Origin: Nautilus pompilius
Lineage: Eukaryota > Mollusca > Cephalopoda > Nautilida > Nautilidae
Direction of reading: 5' to 3'
Length of the DNA: 64,000 nt
Assembly: GCA_018389105.1 (NCBI GenBank)
Contig: JACATO010001447.1
Span: forward strand, 310,001 to 374,000
Shown: positions 1 through 13,892 of the stretch, one piece after another
Layout: every line of letters begins with the position of its first letter
Numbering within the stretch: the first letter of the stretch is position 1
Made by a program: the position numbers and the translations under genes
The notes under the pieces: generated by a model
The model's database searches: none
What the model saw: only the letters and a program-made list of their open reading frames with translations
What the model was told of the DNA's origin: nothing

Positions 1-223
1 GTAGTGGTAGTAGTGATTGTAATGGTAGTAGTGGTAGTAGTGGTAGTAGTGGTAATCGTAGTAATAGTAGTAGTGGTAATAGTAGTGGTAGTAGTGGTAG
101 TAGTAGTGGTAGTAGTAGTGGTGTAGTGGTATAGTAGTGGTAGTTGTGGTAGTAGTAGCGGTAGTAGTGGTGGTGGTAGTAGCGGTATTAATAATGGTAT
201 TTGTTGTTGTTGTTGTTGTTGAC
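1..223. repeat. Imperfect GTA/GTG trinucleotide repeat
   Basis: The window opens inside a long run of GTA, GTG and GTT triplets (AGT/GGT on other registers), ending in a short (GTT)n block near 200-222. It is an impure trinucleotide microsatellite truncated by the window edge. I see no gene here. Confidence 0.9.
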
Positions 224-351
224 GTTGTTTTAGAACTAAATGTACTAGTAGTAGCATTAGGAATTAGCAGAAGAGAAGACTATCGGTAGTTGTTGTAGTA
301 TTAGTATTTAGGGAATAGCTACCAGCAAGAATCCCGATTCTAAGATAAAAA

Positions 352-613
352 CAACATACACACACACACACACACCACACCACAACACAGAGAGACACAA
401 AACACCACACACACACAGACACAAACACACACACACACAGACACAAACACACACACAGAGACACAAACACACACACACCAACAGACACAAACACACACAC
501 AGAGAGACTAACACACACACACAAAACACACACACCACACACACAGACACACAAACACACACACACACACAGACACAAACACACACACACACAGACAAAA
601 ACACACACACAGA

Positions 614-647
<34 letters not shown>
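352..647. repeat. (CA)n microsatellite with CAGA interruptions
   Basis: About 300 bases of CA dinucleotides interrupted by AGAGAC, CACCACA and AAAACAC variants. Long Cys/Val open frames on the minus strand here are translations of the repeat, not genes. Confidence 0.95.
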
Positions 648-648
<1 letters not shown>

Positions 649-3355
649 AATATTAATTCATTTCCAAGCTGTTAACCCTACCCCGGCTTGGAGGGGCCAG
701 AATTCAGTGAGCGTAGTGGTGCGGATCCCTTCCAGTCGATCAGTATAAGTGTAAATGAAGTGAGAGAAGATCCGACCAACCCGAAACGCACTTATGCACC
801 AGAACTAGTACGTAAGTTTGAAATAATTCCGTTTAGTGATTCATACCACATCTTACCTTTTCCCTCCGATTAAAGGCAGGTAGGTAGAGGTAATATAACG
901 TAGAGCCTTTCTTTCTTCAGAGATCCGGGGATAAACTCAAATCCGGGATAAAGTTTTAAGGCAAAACCAAAATAATTATGCGAATTAGAATGACTCCAAC
1001 AGCGGAAGACACGTGGATTTATTCGATTTACTTTAGTACTGACCGTAAAACAATTATTCGTAATGTTTAGAATTTAATTTGTCAGGTAACCTTCCATCAG
1101 CATCAACCAAGCAGCTGGAGACACGAAGTCGAAAACATGCTCGTATACCGTCTCTCTTTAAAATTACCGAGCATCTCTGAAGCTCTGGAGAAACTCGAAC
1201 GTTAATCGAGCCTCAGAATCAAAGCGAATGCATCTTCATCGTCGCTAATTGTGTATTCACTGAAACACCGGATTTCGCTTCCATTGTACTAATCTGATCG
1301 GCCGCTGGTAGCAGAATGAAAAGTAATTAAAGTTTTAAAATCACAGAGCATGATATTCAAGAAAAATGAAACACGTGCTTCAAGAAGAAACTTTATACAA
1401 CTCAAACAATTCTAAAAATACCTCAGAATTCTATTATTTATTTCGATAAACTCATCACCGTTTGTTTTTGTTTTTTATCTTCTATTTGTAACCATTTCTG
1501 TATTTTCATCCAAAAAATAATAAAATCACGCCATTGTTGCATAAATCGTTAATTTGACTAGAATTGTAAGTAACGTATTCGAATTGTTTTCCTTTCCATT
1601 AAAGTGAAAGTTTCGATACGTTTTCTTAAGACAAAAGGTCAGACTTTTTTTTCGAATTCATTTTATGGGATCTTAGTGGATTACAATGCTGCTTTCCGCT
1701 GTTCCGCGTTTTGAATAATTCTGCTATTTGTCTTCCTTCTTCTTAGAAAGAGTTCCGCACAGACTGAGTGGAAAGTGTCTCTTCAAACGACCGCAAGTAT
1801 GCGATCCCCCTGGTGGGAGAGGTCGACGTGGTGTAAGAGATCTGGTATATCTTCTACGTACTTGAGTGGGAGGGGGGTGGATAAAGTATTGTTTCGGATA
1901 TCTACGGTTAGAAATGCCAATAATCCTTACTGTAGGCAGGCTGAAGTATCAGCCAGCGTACCACTGCGAATCAATAGAACAAATTATCGGCGAGGCGATG
2001 CTGATTGTCGTGACGCAGAACGGAATTAGAATTTAAAGAGAAATTTTCTCCTTCCCTCGTCGGAGCTTTGTATAAACCACACTGGTATTCTGCTCTTCGA
2101 ACATGATGATATATAGTCCAACCATTCTTTCTCAGATATCCTCCACTGAAAGTTAATCCATCCTTAACCCTTTTGTATACCGCCGGAGATGCATTTGCGT
2201 CCCACTACCCTTAAAATCTGTTTTACTCAGCACATATTAAGCCATATGGTGCTGTGACACTTAATACCTTACTTGTTAATATAACCCTAACCCGTAATTA
2301 TCCTAACTCCATGTGTTTTGCATTACAAGTGAATTAAACACACAGCCAGCTCATCACAGATACTAACTGGTGTTTGTAGACTGGCCATGATGGTATAAGA
2401 GAGATAAAAACCGACATGAAATATGGAGGGTTAATGACTGGCGTAAAAACCAGAAAATACTGCCTGTGATTAAAGATTGGAGTAACGGTGACATGTAATC
2501 AATTAAACACCAAATTTACATGATATTCAAACGACATAAACCATAAATGATATTAAACATCATGTTTAAAACCAAGAAAAGATAGTCTTTTGGTTGGATA
2601 TGTCTGTCATTAAAGATGAAGTGTAGCGTAAATAAAATTTTTTGAAGAAAACTTAAAATAAATCTAACAAGATTTACTCTTCTCTTGAGTGGATTTTTAA
2701 TAAAATGATATGAACACCAGATTTTTAAAAAAGTAAACATTTGTAATTAACAGATTAGCATCTAGCCGTTCAAATGGTTATGAATTAAACTATGCACAGG
2801 TAATCGAACGTTTTGAACAATCGAAATGTTTCAATTTTGTAAACATTTAAAGAAGCAAATAGGAAAAGACTGTTGTGAATCAGATTTGTTCATGAAGCTC
2901 AGCAACCAATCAATTTTTACGATACTGTTTCAATTATTTTTTTCAAAATATTTTACGTGCTGATGGGCTAATTAAGATCTCAAAACTTCGGTCGATTATT
3001 TCCAGCAGCTGAAGGTGATGATCTTCCCGTTTGAAGCCAGAGAATTGAAAAGGCTGGCGAACTACTGAGTATCTGCGTATGAAAGACGTAAAGATCTCCT
3101 CGACTTCGCCAAGACCCGCAGGAGAGAGACTCCCTGTTCTCACCAGAGATGTCGGAAACAAGCACCTGTCCGTGCACTCGCGTGTCCGGGGGGGGGGGTG
3201 GGAGATTTCAGAATGTCTTTCATGTGTCGGAGTCAGCGTCCTTTTGCCTGCGTCTAAATTTTACCTTCCGCATATTAAACGGCAACAATGATGCAACTTG
3301 GTGACATTACTTTGTGTCAGGAATCATGAATGTAACTCTACGCGGAAAACAGTGG
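648..3355. other. Non-coding stretch, no gene seen
   Basis: AT-rich sequence with only short open frames (all under 90 codons) lacking recognisable motifs. A poly-G run lies near 3,188-3,198. Nothing in it can be tied to a gene or known element. Confidence 0.6.
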
Positions 3356-3382
3356 ATAATAATAATAATAATAATAATAATA

Positions 3383-3438
<56 letters not shown>
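3356..3438. repeat. (TAA)n microsatellite
   Basis: Nearly pure AAT/TAA repeat of about 27 units with one slip. The apparent Asn/Ile-rich frame across it is an artefact. Confidence 0.95.
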
Positions 3439-5048
3439 GCGTCTTCTCTTAAAATTGTGTATATAAAGAGAAAAAAGATTGAAATCATATTAAAAGTTAA
3501 TTGAACAAAAAATATTCAACATTTTCATGTTTTTTTTTTAAAATCTCTTCAGAAATAAAGAATCATTTTCATATTTAAGGAAATAAAAGAAAGTACTTTT
3601 GTCGCGGGCTGACGTATTCAAGGGAGCTAACCCCCCCCCAGGGGGTGGGATAAGCGTAGTGCTACGGTTGTCCGCTAGGAAGCGTTGTCAATTCTGTGAA
3701 AAAACGTTCAATCAATCTGAAGATCAAATACGAAGGCAGCTTATTATTTTTATAATCTCTCTTCAGAATAATTCGTACGCAGTAGTTTCAGTTGATAAAA
3801 GGCCGCAGTTCGGATACTGTTGTGGTAGTTTTTTTTTTTTTACGACATCACGTTTTTGTTTACGGTAACCGTTGTTCTTAGCCTGAGGGCCCTACCGTAA
3901 GACGAACGGTGGTCCAGTTTACAGTAAATATTATTGTAACTGACGTTAAACCTTTATTTGTAAAACTCTTAGACATTATGGTGTCGGAAGTGGGATACTC
4001 GTTATGATTGTCTGTTTTGTAAAGTATTTCAACTGCGATATCATCAGGGCTACAGTTGATTTAGCCCCCCACCCCCCTAATCTACAGATTGCGAGTTCTA
4101 AGTGGGACTGATCGTCAGGACCGTTCAGGGTAGTTAAGAAATTGGGTCTTCATCTTGTAACAGCTTTCAAGAGCGTACAGCAGCAGTTAAGGTTCTGAGA
4201 GCCCGTAGAAAATCTTTCCAGTAGGCTTAAAGATGTCTTTGAATGTGTTCGTAACTACGGTTCTATGTCCGTCTTTACCCGTTAATGTGTTTCAGTAAAT
4301 GGGCCGTACCTTTCAGGTAAATATGACCTGTCTTTGCTGTCGATATCACCTTTAAAAAAACTCAGCTGCTTGGTTTAATTCATTAGACTCGGGAAGTGGG
4401 GTCAGCTATTACTACTGACTGGGTCCCTAGTGGACTCTGTCGCTGATGATAACTGGCGCTACACTCAGCTACATATCGGTGACTGAGGAGTTATCCTCAA
4501 TATAATCTGGTCACTGACACAGAAACAAAATCTCTGCGGAGGATTAATGAATAGTCTACTTCCGGCTATGGAAAGATTTGTTCTAAACAGTTAGCTCCCC
4601 TGATAGTTTGCTGCGGGAAAGAAAAAAATATATTGTAGAAATGCAAATAATTGAAAAATACGATGTGGATAGACATCAAGAAAAGGGAAATTAGTCTAAT
4701 ACCGGTTTAACCCATCATTGACATCAGTGGTTTTGTATTTAAAGCTGTTTCGCATTTATCCAGGTTTTAAATGCATAACGCAACACTTCATATAAATATG
4801 TCACGTTTTTAAAGAAAAATACGTCAAATCGCGCGTCTCCTTTTCGTATCTGTCGTCATCCGGTTACTCCACACAGGGTATTTCACATCTTCCGGAGCTC
4901 CGTCTCCCACGGACTTCAACTGAGCCACAGACAATGGATCCAGTCCAGTTTCCGTGGCTGTGCAGCAGCCGTAACTAGACCAACAACAGGGCCCTGTAGA
5001 GAAATGGGAGATCGTCTATTGATTGTGCTCGGCCTGAGGGTAATAAAT
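3439..5048. other. Non-coding stretch, no gene seen
   Basis: Mixed AT-rich sequence with homopolymer tracts (C-run near 3,631-3,638, T-run near 3,828-3,840, C-runs near 4,065-4,076). No supported gene, RNA or element. Confidence 0.6.
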
Positions 5049-5132
5049 GAGAGGGGGGGGGAGAGAGAGAGAGAGAGAGAGAGAGATGAGGTCAGTAGAG
5101 AGAGAGAGAGAGAGGGAGGGAGAGAGGGAGAG
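5049..5132. repeat. (GA)n microsatellite
   Basis: Two GA blocks separated by GAGGTCAGTA, preceded by a G-run. On the minus strand it creates a Ser/Leu-rich false frame. Confidence 0.9.
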
Positions 5133-7140
5133 ATGATAACAGTTTTAATAAAATATTGGAAAGACCTTTGAAGGCGGCAGGATCCTAACTCTGGCAAGCA
5201 GCCACGATCTTTATCCGGCGAATCTTTTAGGCGCACAGCGGACCGACAGATTTCGGGCTAACGACGGTTGAAGAGGATCGGTTGCGTACTTCCTCCTCCT
5301 CCTCCTCCCTCCCCCCTTTTGTTGTTCTTTTTTTTTTTTTTTCTTCCAGCAGACTTTTGGTTAAATGTTGACACAAGAAACGAACGTCTATCACTGGATG
5401 AGAACTCGTCTTACCATCGTTAATGACGGATGCAATGAGCAAAAGGCCCATCTTCACTCGGAATTTACAAGATCTTTACCTTCTTTGAAAACTGATGTCA
5501 ATCAGCGGCACTTAAAGGGGCTCTTTCGCTTCTTTGTAGCGTCATTAAAGACGTTGAATCGGCGAATCTCCTAAGCTTTCCTCCTGTATGAAATATGCAG
5601 CACGCAAACGTTGATAAATTGTTACTTGGATGTCGGTTTTTCTTTCAGGTTCTCACGTGACTTTGATCCCGTAACACATATGAGTAGCAGCTTTAATTTT
5701 TTTTAAAAAACAACATATTTGACAAATACGGTTTTAAAATCTTTAAGCTTTGCAATACAATTTTCGGAGAGAATCTTTTTTTTTTTTACGTTTGTAGCCA
5801 TGTTCATCATTATTATTATTATTATTATTAGAAATTTCAAAACCCCTTTTGTCCCTGATGTTTGGAATCAAATCAGCTCGGTTATCTTTTAGAGAAGAAA
5901 CTCAGATTTGGATTAAAAAAAAATAAAATGGATGCATTTGTCTGGCTTTGGCAAATGTAATGAAGCACATAACAATTATTAAAGGTTCCAGAGTGCCATT
6001 TGTAATAAATCTAATGGTAATTCTATTAGCCAGATTTTAATTTTTTCTTTATTCCGTAATACGGAATCAACTAAATTTAGCTCCTAAACAAAAATACATT
6101 ACTATTAACTATGGAAGAATTACATAAAATTCCAGCTATTCAGGGTTTAAATATATATATATATGCACCCTGTTCAGTAAGTTTAACATAAAAGGATTCT
6201 ACCTTTGATTCTTCACCCCAATCACCCCACCCAGAATGCACCGAAACTTCTGCGCTGTTTCCGCTGACGTCACGAACATGACCGGCATTTTTGGGCTGCG
6301 TGAAAGCCGTCCTCTCAGGTTTCCGCAGTCGGGTAGGACCTTTGGACGTTGCCCACTCCGTCTCCTGCCGATGCGATTCGGAGGCTTCCTTCAGAGGCTC
6401 TAACGTCGTTCGAGCGGATCCCTTTGAAAACCTGAAATTCGGTTTGCTGGATTACCGCGCGTGCTGGGTGTAAGTTGTCCTCACCCGCAGCTGTGACTCC
6501 GGGTTAATTATCCGGCCCGCCTGACATCTTCCTCTCGCTGCTTCGGTGTTATTATGATAATAATAAATCGAAATTCAGTGATAGTTCACGTTATCCCTCC
6601 CCCACCCTAACAAATATAGTAGAGCGATAAGGCACAAAACAAACAGTGTTTCCGGCCACGTGACAAAATGATGGACCGATGCCAAGCTTAATAGCTAAGA
6701 TTAATAGTTAGCCGTTTCTGTGAAAATGTTTTCATTTCCACGTGCAATTAACAGTAATTTCGATATTCCGAACATAGAGATTAGCTGTGGGAAACAATTA
6801 TATTGTAGACTTGCTTTCTGGACCTTCTTTCGGCGTATAGTCTTTCCCTCTGCGTCTAATCGCCATCGGAGATACGTGCAACTGCTGGTAGCTAATGGTG
6901 ATATTTAATAATTGTACTTCGTTACCAATGGATTAAATCTGTACGTTTCCCCCCTATCTCCTCTTCCGAATTATCCCGTATATATCTGGCATACAGACAA
7001 ATTCCGATATGCTACCAGCTCTCAACAACTGACAGAATTTTTGGACCATGCGACCGGCCCGTTGTTTCCCTCTGTCCAGTCACTGGTCCGTCCGCTTGGC
7101 GCTGCGAAAGATGTCACTTGTCTAACACATGTCCCCCCGT
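5133..7140. other. Non-coding stretch with a CpG-richer patch
   Basis: Mostly AT-rich. It includes a short (ATT)n at about 5,809-5,830, an (AT)n at about 6,150-6,163 and a CpG-richer patch at about 6,240-6,530. No ORF has domain motifs or convincing splice borders. Confidence 0.55.
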
Positions 7141-7162
7141 ACACACACACACACACCACACA

Positions 7163-7207
<45 letters not shown>
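7141..7207. repeat. (CA)n-(GA)n compound microsatellite
   Basis: A short CA block runs directly into a GA block of about 18 units. Arg/Glu-rich frames across it are artefacts. Confidence 0.9.
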
Positions 7208-7209
<2 letters not shown>

Positions 7210-8406
7210 CCAGTTAGCTGGCGACTGCCGAATTCTCACAATCGACTCTTTAGTTTGCGTTTAGATCGACTTCTCGGCTGGCTATTCACGGGCACAGACT
7301 ATACACTATTGTAGTAGCATCACTGCAGCCTCATCGATCACACGAAAGTAACAGATTATTCAATTTCGTCGTGTTTGTTGCCGGTGAATGGTTTCACCTG
7401 TCACATCGATCAATTAGCCTGTTTGCTTTTAAAGACGCAAGAATTCATGCAGAATCTAGGAAATCCTTTAAACCGTTTGTTTTACCTCATAAAATGCATC
7501 CCGTATTAATAAGCCTCGCCGAGTAGAAATAAATGTGCTGTTGCTTACTGGCCTTAAAACCGACACTTGTCCGGAATTCTGACATTAACTGCTTACACTT
7601 TCATAACAAAAAACTAAACGCTGTTTTCAGAAACAAACTACAAGAAGACGATAACTCAGTGCGCATCCTCCTCTGGTGCCACGACCCGCCATCTATCACA
7701 GCAATGGGCAGGTCTCTGTCAGATTTATTTCTTATTCGGGCAGAATGCAGGCGAATTTTCAAAACCACGGGGTGGTGTAAAGTGGACGAATCTTGTCTCT
7801 GCCGCCAAATTTATCTGCAGCGCTCCCACTCGGAAGAGACCTGCAGACGTGAAGCAAGGAGAGACAAATCTGTTCAGGGTTTATCTAATTGTTGATTCTC
7901 ACGTGACGCTCCTTTGCCGTGGTCGTCAGGTTTAAATGCCCGGAACGACGCAGACATTTCACGATATTATCTCGTGAATTAAGGAAATAATTATCTAGAT
8001 CGAACCATGCGCGCATTAACAAAACATTTTTTTAAAACACTTTTTTAAAGGAATTCCAATAGCGGTTTCGACTTCTGTATGAGTGCCAAAAGAAAACGAG
8101 CAATACCGGACTTGAGCCTCGATTAGGTAAGTATAATATTTGAAACCGCTAATCTAGTTTTTAAGACGAATGAATAAATAAATGATTGCTAAAACTGTTG
8201 CAAAAAAAAATCACGTGATCGCTTTTCTTCCTTGCATTCAGTGACTGACGCGATGTTTCCGAAAAAGGTTTCCATCAGATTTTTCATTTTGCTCGGAATG
8301 AAAAATTATACTACGGTTAACATAATTAATACATATTTGCCATAACTTTCCAGCTACCATGATAATTTTAATTACATCTAATGTTCTTTAGTGGTGATTA
8401 GCATGA
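7208..8406. other. Non-coding stretch, one unexplained ORF
   Basis: Holds a 120-codon open frame at 7,533-7,895 on the plus strand. It has no recognisable domain, no repeat-derived bias and no good splice border, and I regard it as chance. Confidence 0.5.
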
Positions 8407-8563
8407 TCTCTCTCTCTCTCTGTCTCTCTCTCTCTGTGTGTGTGTGTGTGTGTGTCTGTCTCTCTCTGTGTGTGTGTGTGTGTGTCTGTCTCTCTGTGTG
8501 TGTTGTTGGGTGTGTGGTGCCTGTCTGTCTGTCGTCTCTCTCTCTCTCTCTCCTCTCTCTCTC
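8407..8563. repeat. (CT)n/(GT)n compound microsatellite
   Basis: Alternating CT and GT blocks over about 155 bases. Three overlapping plus-strand frames rich in Ser, Leu, Val and Cys come from this repeat. Confidence 0.92.
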
Positions 8564-9415
8564 ACGTGTACTTGTCAGGAACGGGTGACCTCAGCTTCCT
8601 TAACCCTCCTGCTGGAATCTCACTGTCTCCCTCTCTTGCTTGGTTCAACCCTAACCCAGCTGCTGGTCTGAACGCAGCAGAAACACAGCATCGGTTAAGC
8701 ACAAAGCCATCTCTATTTGTTCTTCAGATGTAAGTATTAGAAATGCAAAGGCGGTTTTGTGTGACATTTACTGTATGTCATCTTTAATAGAGTGTGAAGA
8801 TGATATTTTTCTTATTTATAGCAGCCATTCACCGAGTGAAGATCACTCTTCATCTTCTCATTCTGCAATGTTTACCTACTTCCGGTGGGCAGCTCACGAC
8901 ATCAGTGACCTTGGCCCAAACGCGGACGCCCGCGCGCGAGCCTAACCGTGGGACAGGGAAACTCCGTGCTTTGTTTCCCATTTGTTTGTGTGAGATTCGG
9001 CGTCCGCTACCGGTGAGTTCAACGAGACAGTCTCATAGATTCCGGCATTTATCCGTCATCCACTGACATACAACACAATGGTTGGTGGTGCCTGTGGACA
9101 CCCTGACCACCCACCATCTGTAATATGCCCACGAAAAGTAGCCGCCGCACGTGTGCGGCTGACCTGACGTCATACAAACAATGGCGTCTTTATAGCACGG
9201 CTCTGATGTGTGTAATGAGTTCTGTTAAAGCATTTCTAACCATCCTTTTCTGAATCGTTCTCATGGTAATTTCCACTTTACTCTTTGTTATGTGGAAATG
9301 TATCCCAGGCCTTTCAACATAACAAGGTGGTAAAAGTATCTGTTAATTTACTTTTGGCGTCAAAAAGAAGACCTGGTATTTTTATTAAGTTTTATAATTT
9401 CAGAAACTATTTATA

Positions 9416-9416
<1 letters not shown>
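8564..9416. other. Non-coding stretch, no gene seen
   Basis: Mixed composition. It includes a TGACGTCAT match near 9,165 and a CpG-richer patch at about 8,920-9,010. No supported gene. Confidence 0.55.

Positions 9417-9492
<76 letters not shown>
9417..9492. repeat. (ATT)n microsatellite
   Basis: About 25 TTA/ATT units with one slip. The Ile/Tyr-rich frame is an artefact. Confidence 0.95.
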
Positions 9493-11416
9493 GTTTGAAA
9501 AGTACTGTAGCAAATAAAAGTATTCCCAAACCAGCCAAACGTCAAAATAATTTCTATCATTGCCTCCCCTGGACGTAGCCTATTTTATGATAAATTTAAT
9601 TTAAAAAATTACCAGGGAGATAACTCTTTCATACTATTTATTTTCGCGATAAGAATTAATAAATAATTGAGTTCCTTCTTTGGTTCAATCTGGAAAATAT
9701 TATAAAACGCAGACAAAAGGTCAGCAAAGATTCTAGTTTCCATAAATATTTGCTAACATTTCTTTCTCGACGAAATCGGTTAAGACAGAGTTAGGCAGGC
9801 GAGTGGAATGAAAATTATTGCAGAAGCAGCGAGACAGTGTAAAGATACACCGACGAAATACAACGTAACTTTTTGAAAAGCTTCCGTGAAGAAGAAAGGC
9901 TTTTGACAGAGAAAGGATCTGGTCGTATCAGACGAAGCAGTTAATTGGGTTTGGTAAATGTAGTAACCAGGTGCGAGTCCAGAACATGAAAGATACTGAC
10001 CAGTACCCAGCTTGGCTTTTCATATTATGAAAACAAAAGAGTGGAAGCATAAACAACAGCCGAGATCTCAGGTAAAGTATTTTTTCTATAAAAGAAGAAA
10101 AATGAACATCGTCTTTTAAAGGAAAGCATTCTAAGAAACCTGACCTGCTGTACAAATAATAACAAGAAAGAATACATCCTTTCAGTAGTTATCCTGTCAG
10201 AACCAGATTCCATCAAAGCAATTTCGCGACAGAAAAAGATTAATAATCTTTAATTAAATTTATACACAAACCAATAACTTTTATTGCTATAAAAAATATA
10301 GTGCAGTATCATATTGTCAATAAAGGTAAAAATCATTTAACGAATTATCTCCCTTAAATTAAGCAAAAGAAAAAAAAATTTTTTAATTTATTTTTTGTTT
10401 TGAATTTTCTAAAAATCATCATTAAAATATTAAAATTGAATTACATAATAAGCTAAGCAACTTAAATAAATTATTACGAAAACATATTCATTAAAAAAAA
10501 TCGAACTAGTAACTATTGAAAATCAACATTTTATGCTAGAGTTGCTTCCCTTTAAATATTTTAAAATGTACTTTTCTACGTTCATTTACTGAGACTTAGA
10601 TGTTAAATTTGGTATAGAAACAGTAAAGATTTATGCTTTTGGCAAAGAAAATATCTGCTTTACATATTCTTACTGAATTAAGCCTTTAAAATACCAGTAA
10701 TTATTATTATTATTTTGAACTCCGTCTGTTTCACCAAATGCCCACGAATCCCATAGAGACAGATATACCTCTAGTGAATACGCAGGTGCGGCTATCTTAT
10801 TTACTCAATTAAAATTTGTCCTTTGTTCATACGATCTTAGTTTATGTTTTGTACAGGATGTTCAAAATATTAAGAGAAACAAAACCACGAAAGCGTAAAC
10901 TTAAAAGATACAGTGCATATAAGCAAATAAATGAATGTACGTAATAAATGAAGCAGACCAAAGCAAAACCAAAGGAAATTATTTCGGAGAAAGTTCCATG
11001 GGCACTATACACCGCTGAGTCGCTTCGACAGGTGACCGATATTTGATATCCTTCCGTGTCACCTGATGATGTTCATTACTTGTAGCAGATTATGTCACTT
11101 CCTGTAATTTTTGCAGAGGATATAAAGGGGAGCAATCTGTTAAATTACCTCCAATGACGACTTTCGATAGAGAAAAGCGCAAAAATAACACCAGCCACAT
11201 CGATACCAAACAGGCACTGAGCGTGACGTTTGAATTTAACTGAAATGAACCCAGGGGTAATTCTTTAAAGCGACCCATGTGGCCCGTGACGGCAGATACT
11301 GACGTCGACAAAGGCACACGGGGAAAGTTTCAACTAAAGAGTTGTCTACCCTGATAATAGGAAAAGAATTTTCTTAATAAAAGTACCTACCAACCAGATG
11401 CTATTTTATTAGCCGC
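9493..11416. other. AT-rich non-coding stretch
   Basis: Very AT-rich, particularly 10,200-10,700. Short open frames only, with no motifs. No gene or element recognised. Confidence 0.6.
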
Positions 11417-11449
11417 ATTATTATTATTATTATTATTATTATATTATTA

Positions 11450-11483
<34 letters not shown>
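11417..11483. repeat. (TTA)n microsatellite
   Basis: Interrupted TTA/ATT repeat followed by TTTTA-rich sequence. Confidence 0.92.
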
Positions 11484-12201
11484 TATTTTATTTTATTTCT
11501 TTCAATCTTCTCAGCTGCCTACTCCTGGATCTTGGCGCCATTGGTAGTAGATTTCATCGTTCGATCCAGTAGATTTGTCGCTTAACCCTTTCACCTTCAG
11601 GATTGTTGAGAAGGAGTAACTTAAATGGATAAAAGATATGTACGCCAATAATATTATGAAGTTACCTTTCCTCGCTTTTGCTCCGAGAATCATTTAAAAG
11701 TTGATCTGACATTGAATGAACGAGCCACACGTGCCCCACAAATAAGAAATAATATAAAGGAAAATAAGGAATGCGCCATGCAATTTTTTATATCACCATT
11801 AAGAGGATGTTAGACTTGTACAATTTACCGAAATCAACTACGTGTGAGCTTTACGTTAGCTTCTGTAAAACAATTTAGAAGTCTCAGGTTGTCTCCCTTA
11901 GATTCGTTTACAGTGAGCAACTAATAATATATCTGTTGACTAAGCAAAATATATTTGATAGAAATTTAAAGCTGTACTTCTTTGTTTTTTTTATTTAGTT
12001 TCTTGACATCAGGTTCAAGCTTCCAGGTGATAATCTCTTTTTTTTTATAAAAGCGAGGAAATAAAACTCATCTCCTGTCGGAAAAATTACTTTTCAACAT
12101 GCAGAAGGTAAATAATGTATGCAGCCTTTATTGAATCATTGATCAGAGTGGCTGGAATGTGTGGATTTTAAACATCCCTGGATACCTGCAAGGAACCAAT
12201 A
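11484..12201. other. Non-coding stretch, no gene seen
   Basis: AT-rich sequence with no convincing ORF, RNA gene or element. Confidence 0.6.
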
Positions 12202-12323
<122 letters not shown>

Positions 12324-13189
12324 GGGCTTCAGCCTATGTTATTTTAAATTCTATATTACGTGAATTTATGATATATACATACACAAAACATTTAAAAATA
12401 TATTTAGCTCTGTGGACATTTAACAAGACTAAATAGATTGTAAGTAAGTCGCGATAAATAGATAAAAGTCATTATGCTATTTACCAACATCATTAAATAT
12501 ATTTAAGGAAAACGTTCAAAGTAGTTTACTTTAAAAACACGCATGGTAATTGTATTCTGTACTAGTAATATTCTTAAGTAAAAATATAAAGAAGATAAAA
12601 GCAGCCATGACACTAGTTGGTAATTTGCTGAATTGAATTATTTCTCTAAAGGTAGCAGAAGTAACTCCACAGAAACGTCAAATGTGGAAGAAAATGTCAT
12701 CCAATTTGATAATAGTAATGGATTTCCGCTGAATAAGTCTTTCTTACATTTAATACGAAAATAACCACGTTATTTACCACGGTTTCGTTATGTGTTTATA
12801 GTCTACTTTTAAAAATACGTTGTCATTATTTAAGTTATTTTCTCTGGGAATTTTTTTTAAAGTTGCGTGCGAAACAAATACATTTCAGTTCCATCTTTTA
12901 TATTATTTTCTTTTTCTTGAAGTACAAGTGTTGGGATTTCCGATTAATAATCATTTGTATTTGTTTTTGCTTGATATCTAAAAGCAGAACAGAATTATAG
13001 TATTTAATAATGATTTTAGATGAATATATCAAAGCGTTTTCTTCTAGGTACATTTAAAAGGAAAGGAAAACAAAAGCCCTACTTGATTGTCTAAAGTATT
13101 TTGAAATTTATCTAGAAACATCTATAATATTGCCGTACATTATTGTTTTTTAAATACAATATAAATTATTTCAGTAAGCTACATAGCTA
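12324..13189. other. AT-rich non-coding stretch
   Basis: Strongly AT-rich. No gene, RNA or mobile-element signature seen. Confidence 0.6.
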
Positions 13190-13460
13190 ATTCGGTTTCC
13201 TCTATCTAAAAACGAAGAATTCTTGCAGGTTTTCCAGGTAAACACGGTGGAGGCTTCGCGAACATCTCTCGAGTTGGCTCGCACCTTGACCACCGCTTTA
13301 GAGACCTCAACCATACCTAGGTAACTACTCGCTTGGTGACCAACTCTTGACTTCTTTGCACCTTGACCACCGCTCAAGGCTGATACCTGACCACATCATC
13401 CCCATCCCAGCTCATTTCTCCTAGACGTCCTCAGACCTGGACGAGTCAGGACAGTGTATT
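13190..13460 (+). mobile_element. LINE 3' fragment, copy A (minisatellite family)
   Basis: Shares a long segment with 31,920-32,290 in the same orientation. Shared pieces include TCTA-CTAAAA, a GG-TTTTC-GG-TA stretch, GACCACCGCT, CAACCATACC and GTAACTACTCGCT. This copy has one full and one partial minisatellite unit (GACCACCGCT recurs at about 13,288 and 13,359). Copy B includes a short reverse-transcriptase C-terminus, so both are probably 3' ends of one LINE family, decayed and 5'-truncated. The boundaries are approximate and no target duplication was identified. Confidence 0.6.
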
Positions 13461-13848
13461 AAAAAAAAAATTCATTAAAAATCATTTGATTTATCTTCTA
13501 GGGTTTTTTTTATAAGCCATGACAATTACCTTCCCTCATTTTTGAATCGATCGTATTAAAATGAATAAGCCAAGGAAAGCTCGTATCTCTTTTGAAGATA
13601 GAAGCAATTTTTTCTTCTCTTAACCAAAAATTATCAAAGAACGTCTCCGTGACGCAGATTAGTGTAAAATGACAGTATGGCTCACTGTAGTACCAGCTTA
13701 TAGACGTATTACTGTCATTTAGAGTAACACCGCACATTGCAGAAATTTAAATATTCATCGATAACTTCCTAAAATTCAGATGGAATGTCTTACTGCTTGA
13801 TCTTTGAGTATGTCTCAACTATGCTCTAGATATTTTAAAAAAAAACGT
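13461..13848. other. Non-coding stretch, no gene seen
   Basis: AT-rich; a 75-codon minus-strand frame at 13,510-13,737 has no recognisable motif. Confidence 0.5.
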
Positions 13849-13855
13849 ATTATTA

Positions 13856-13892
<37 letters not shown>
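13849..13892. repeat. (ATT)n microsatellite
   Basis: About 14 ATT/TTA units with one slip. Confidence 0.9.

Noticed and set aside
264..646. Long Cys/Val minus-strand frames
   Set aside because: Pure translation of the CA microsatellite.
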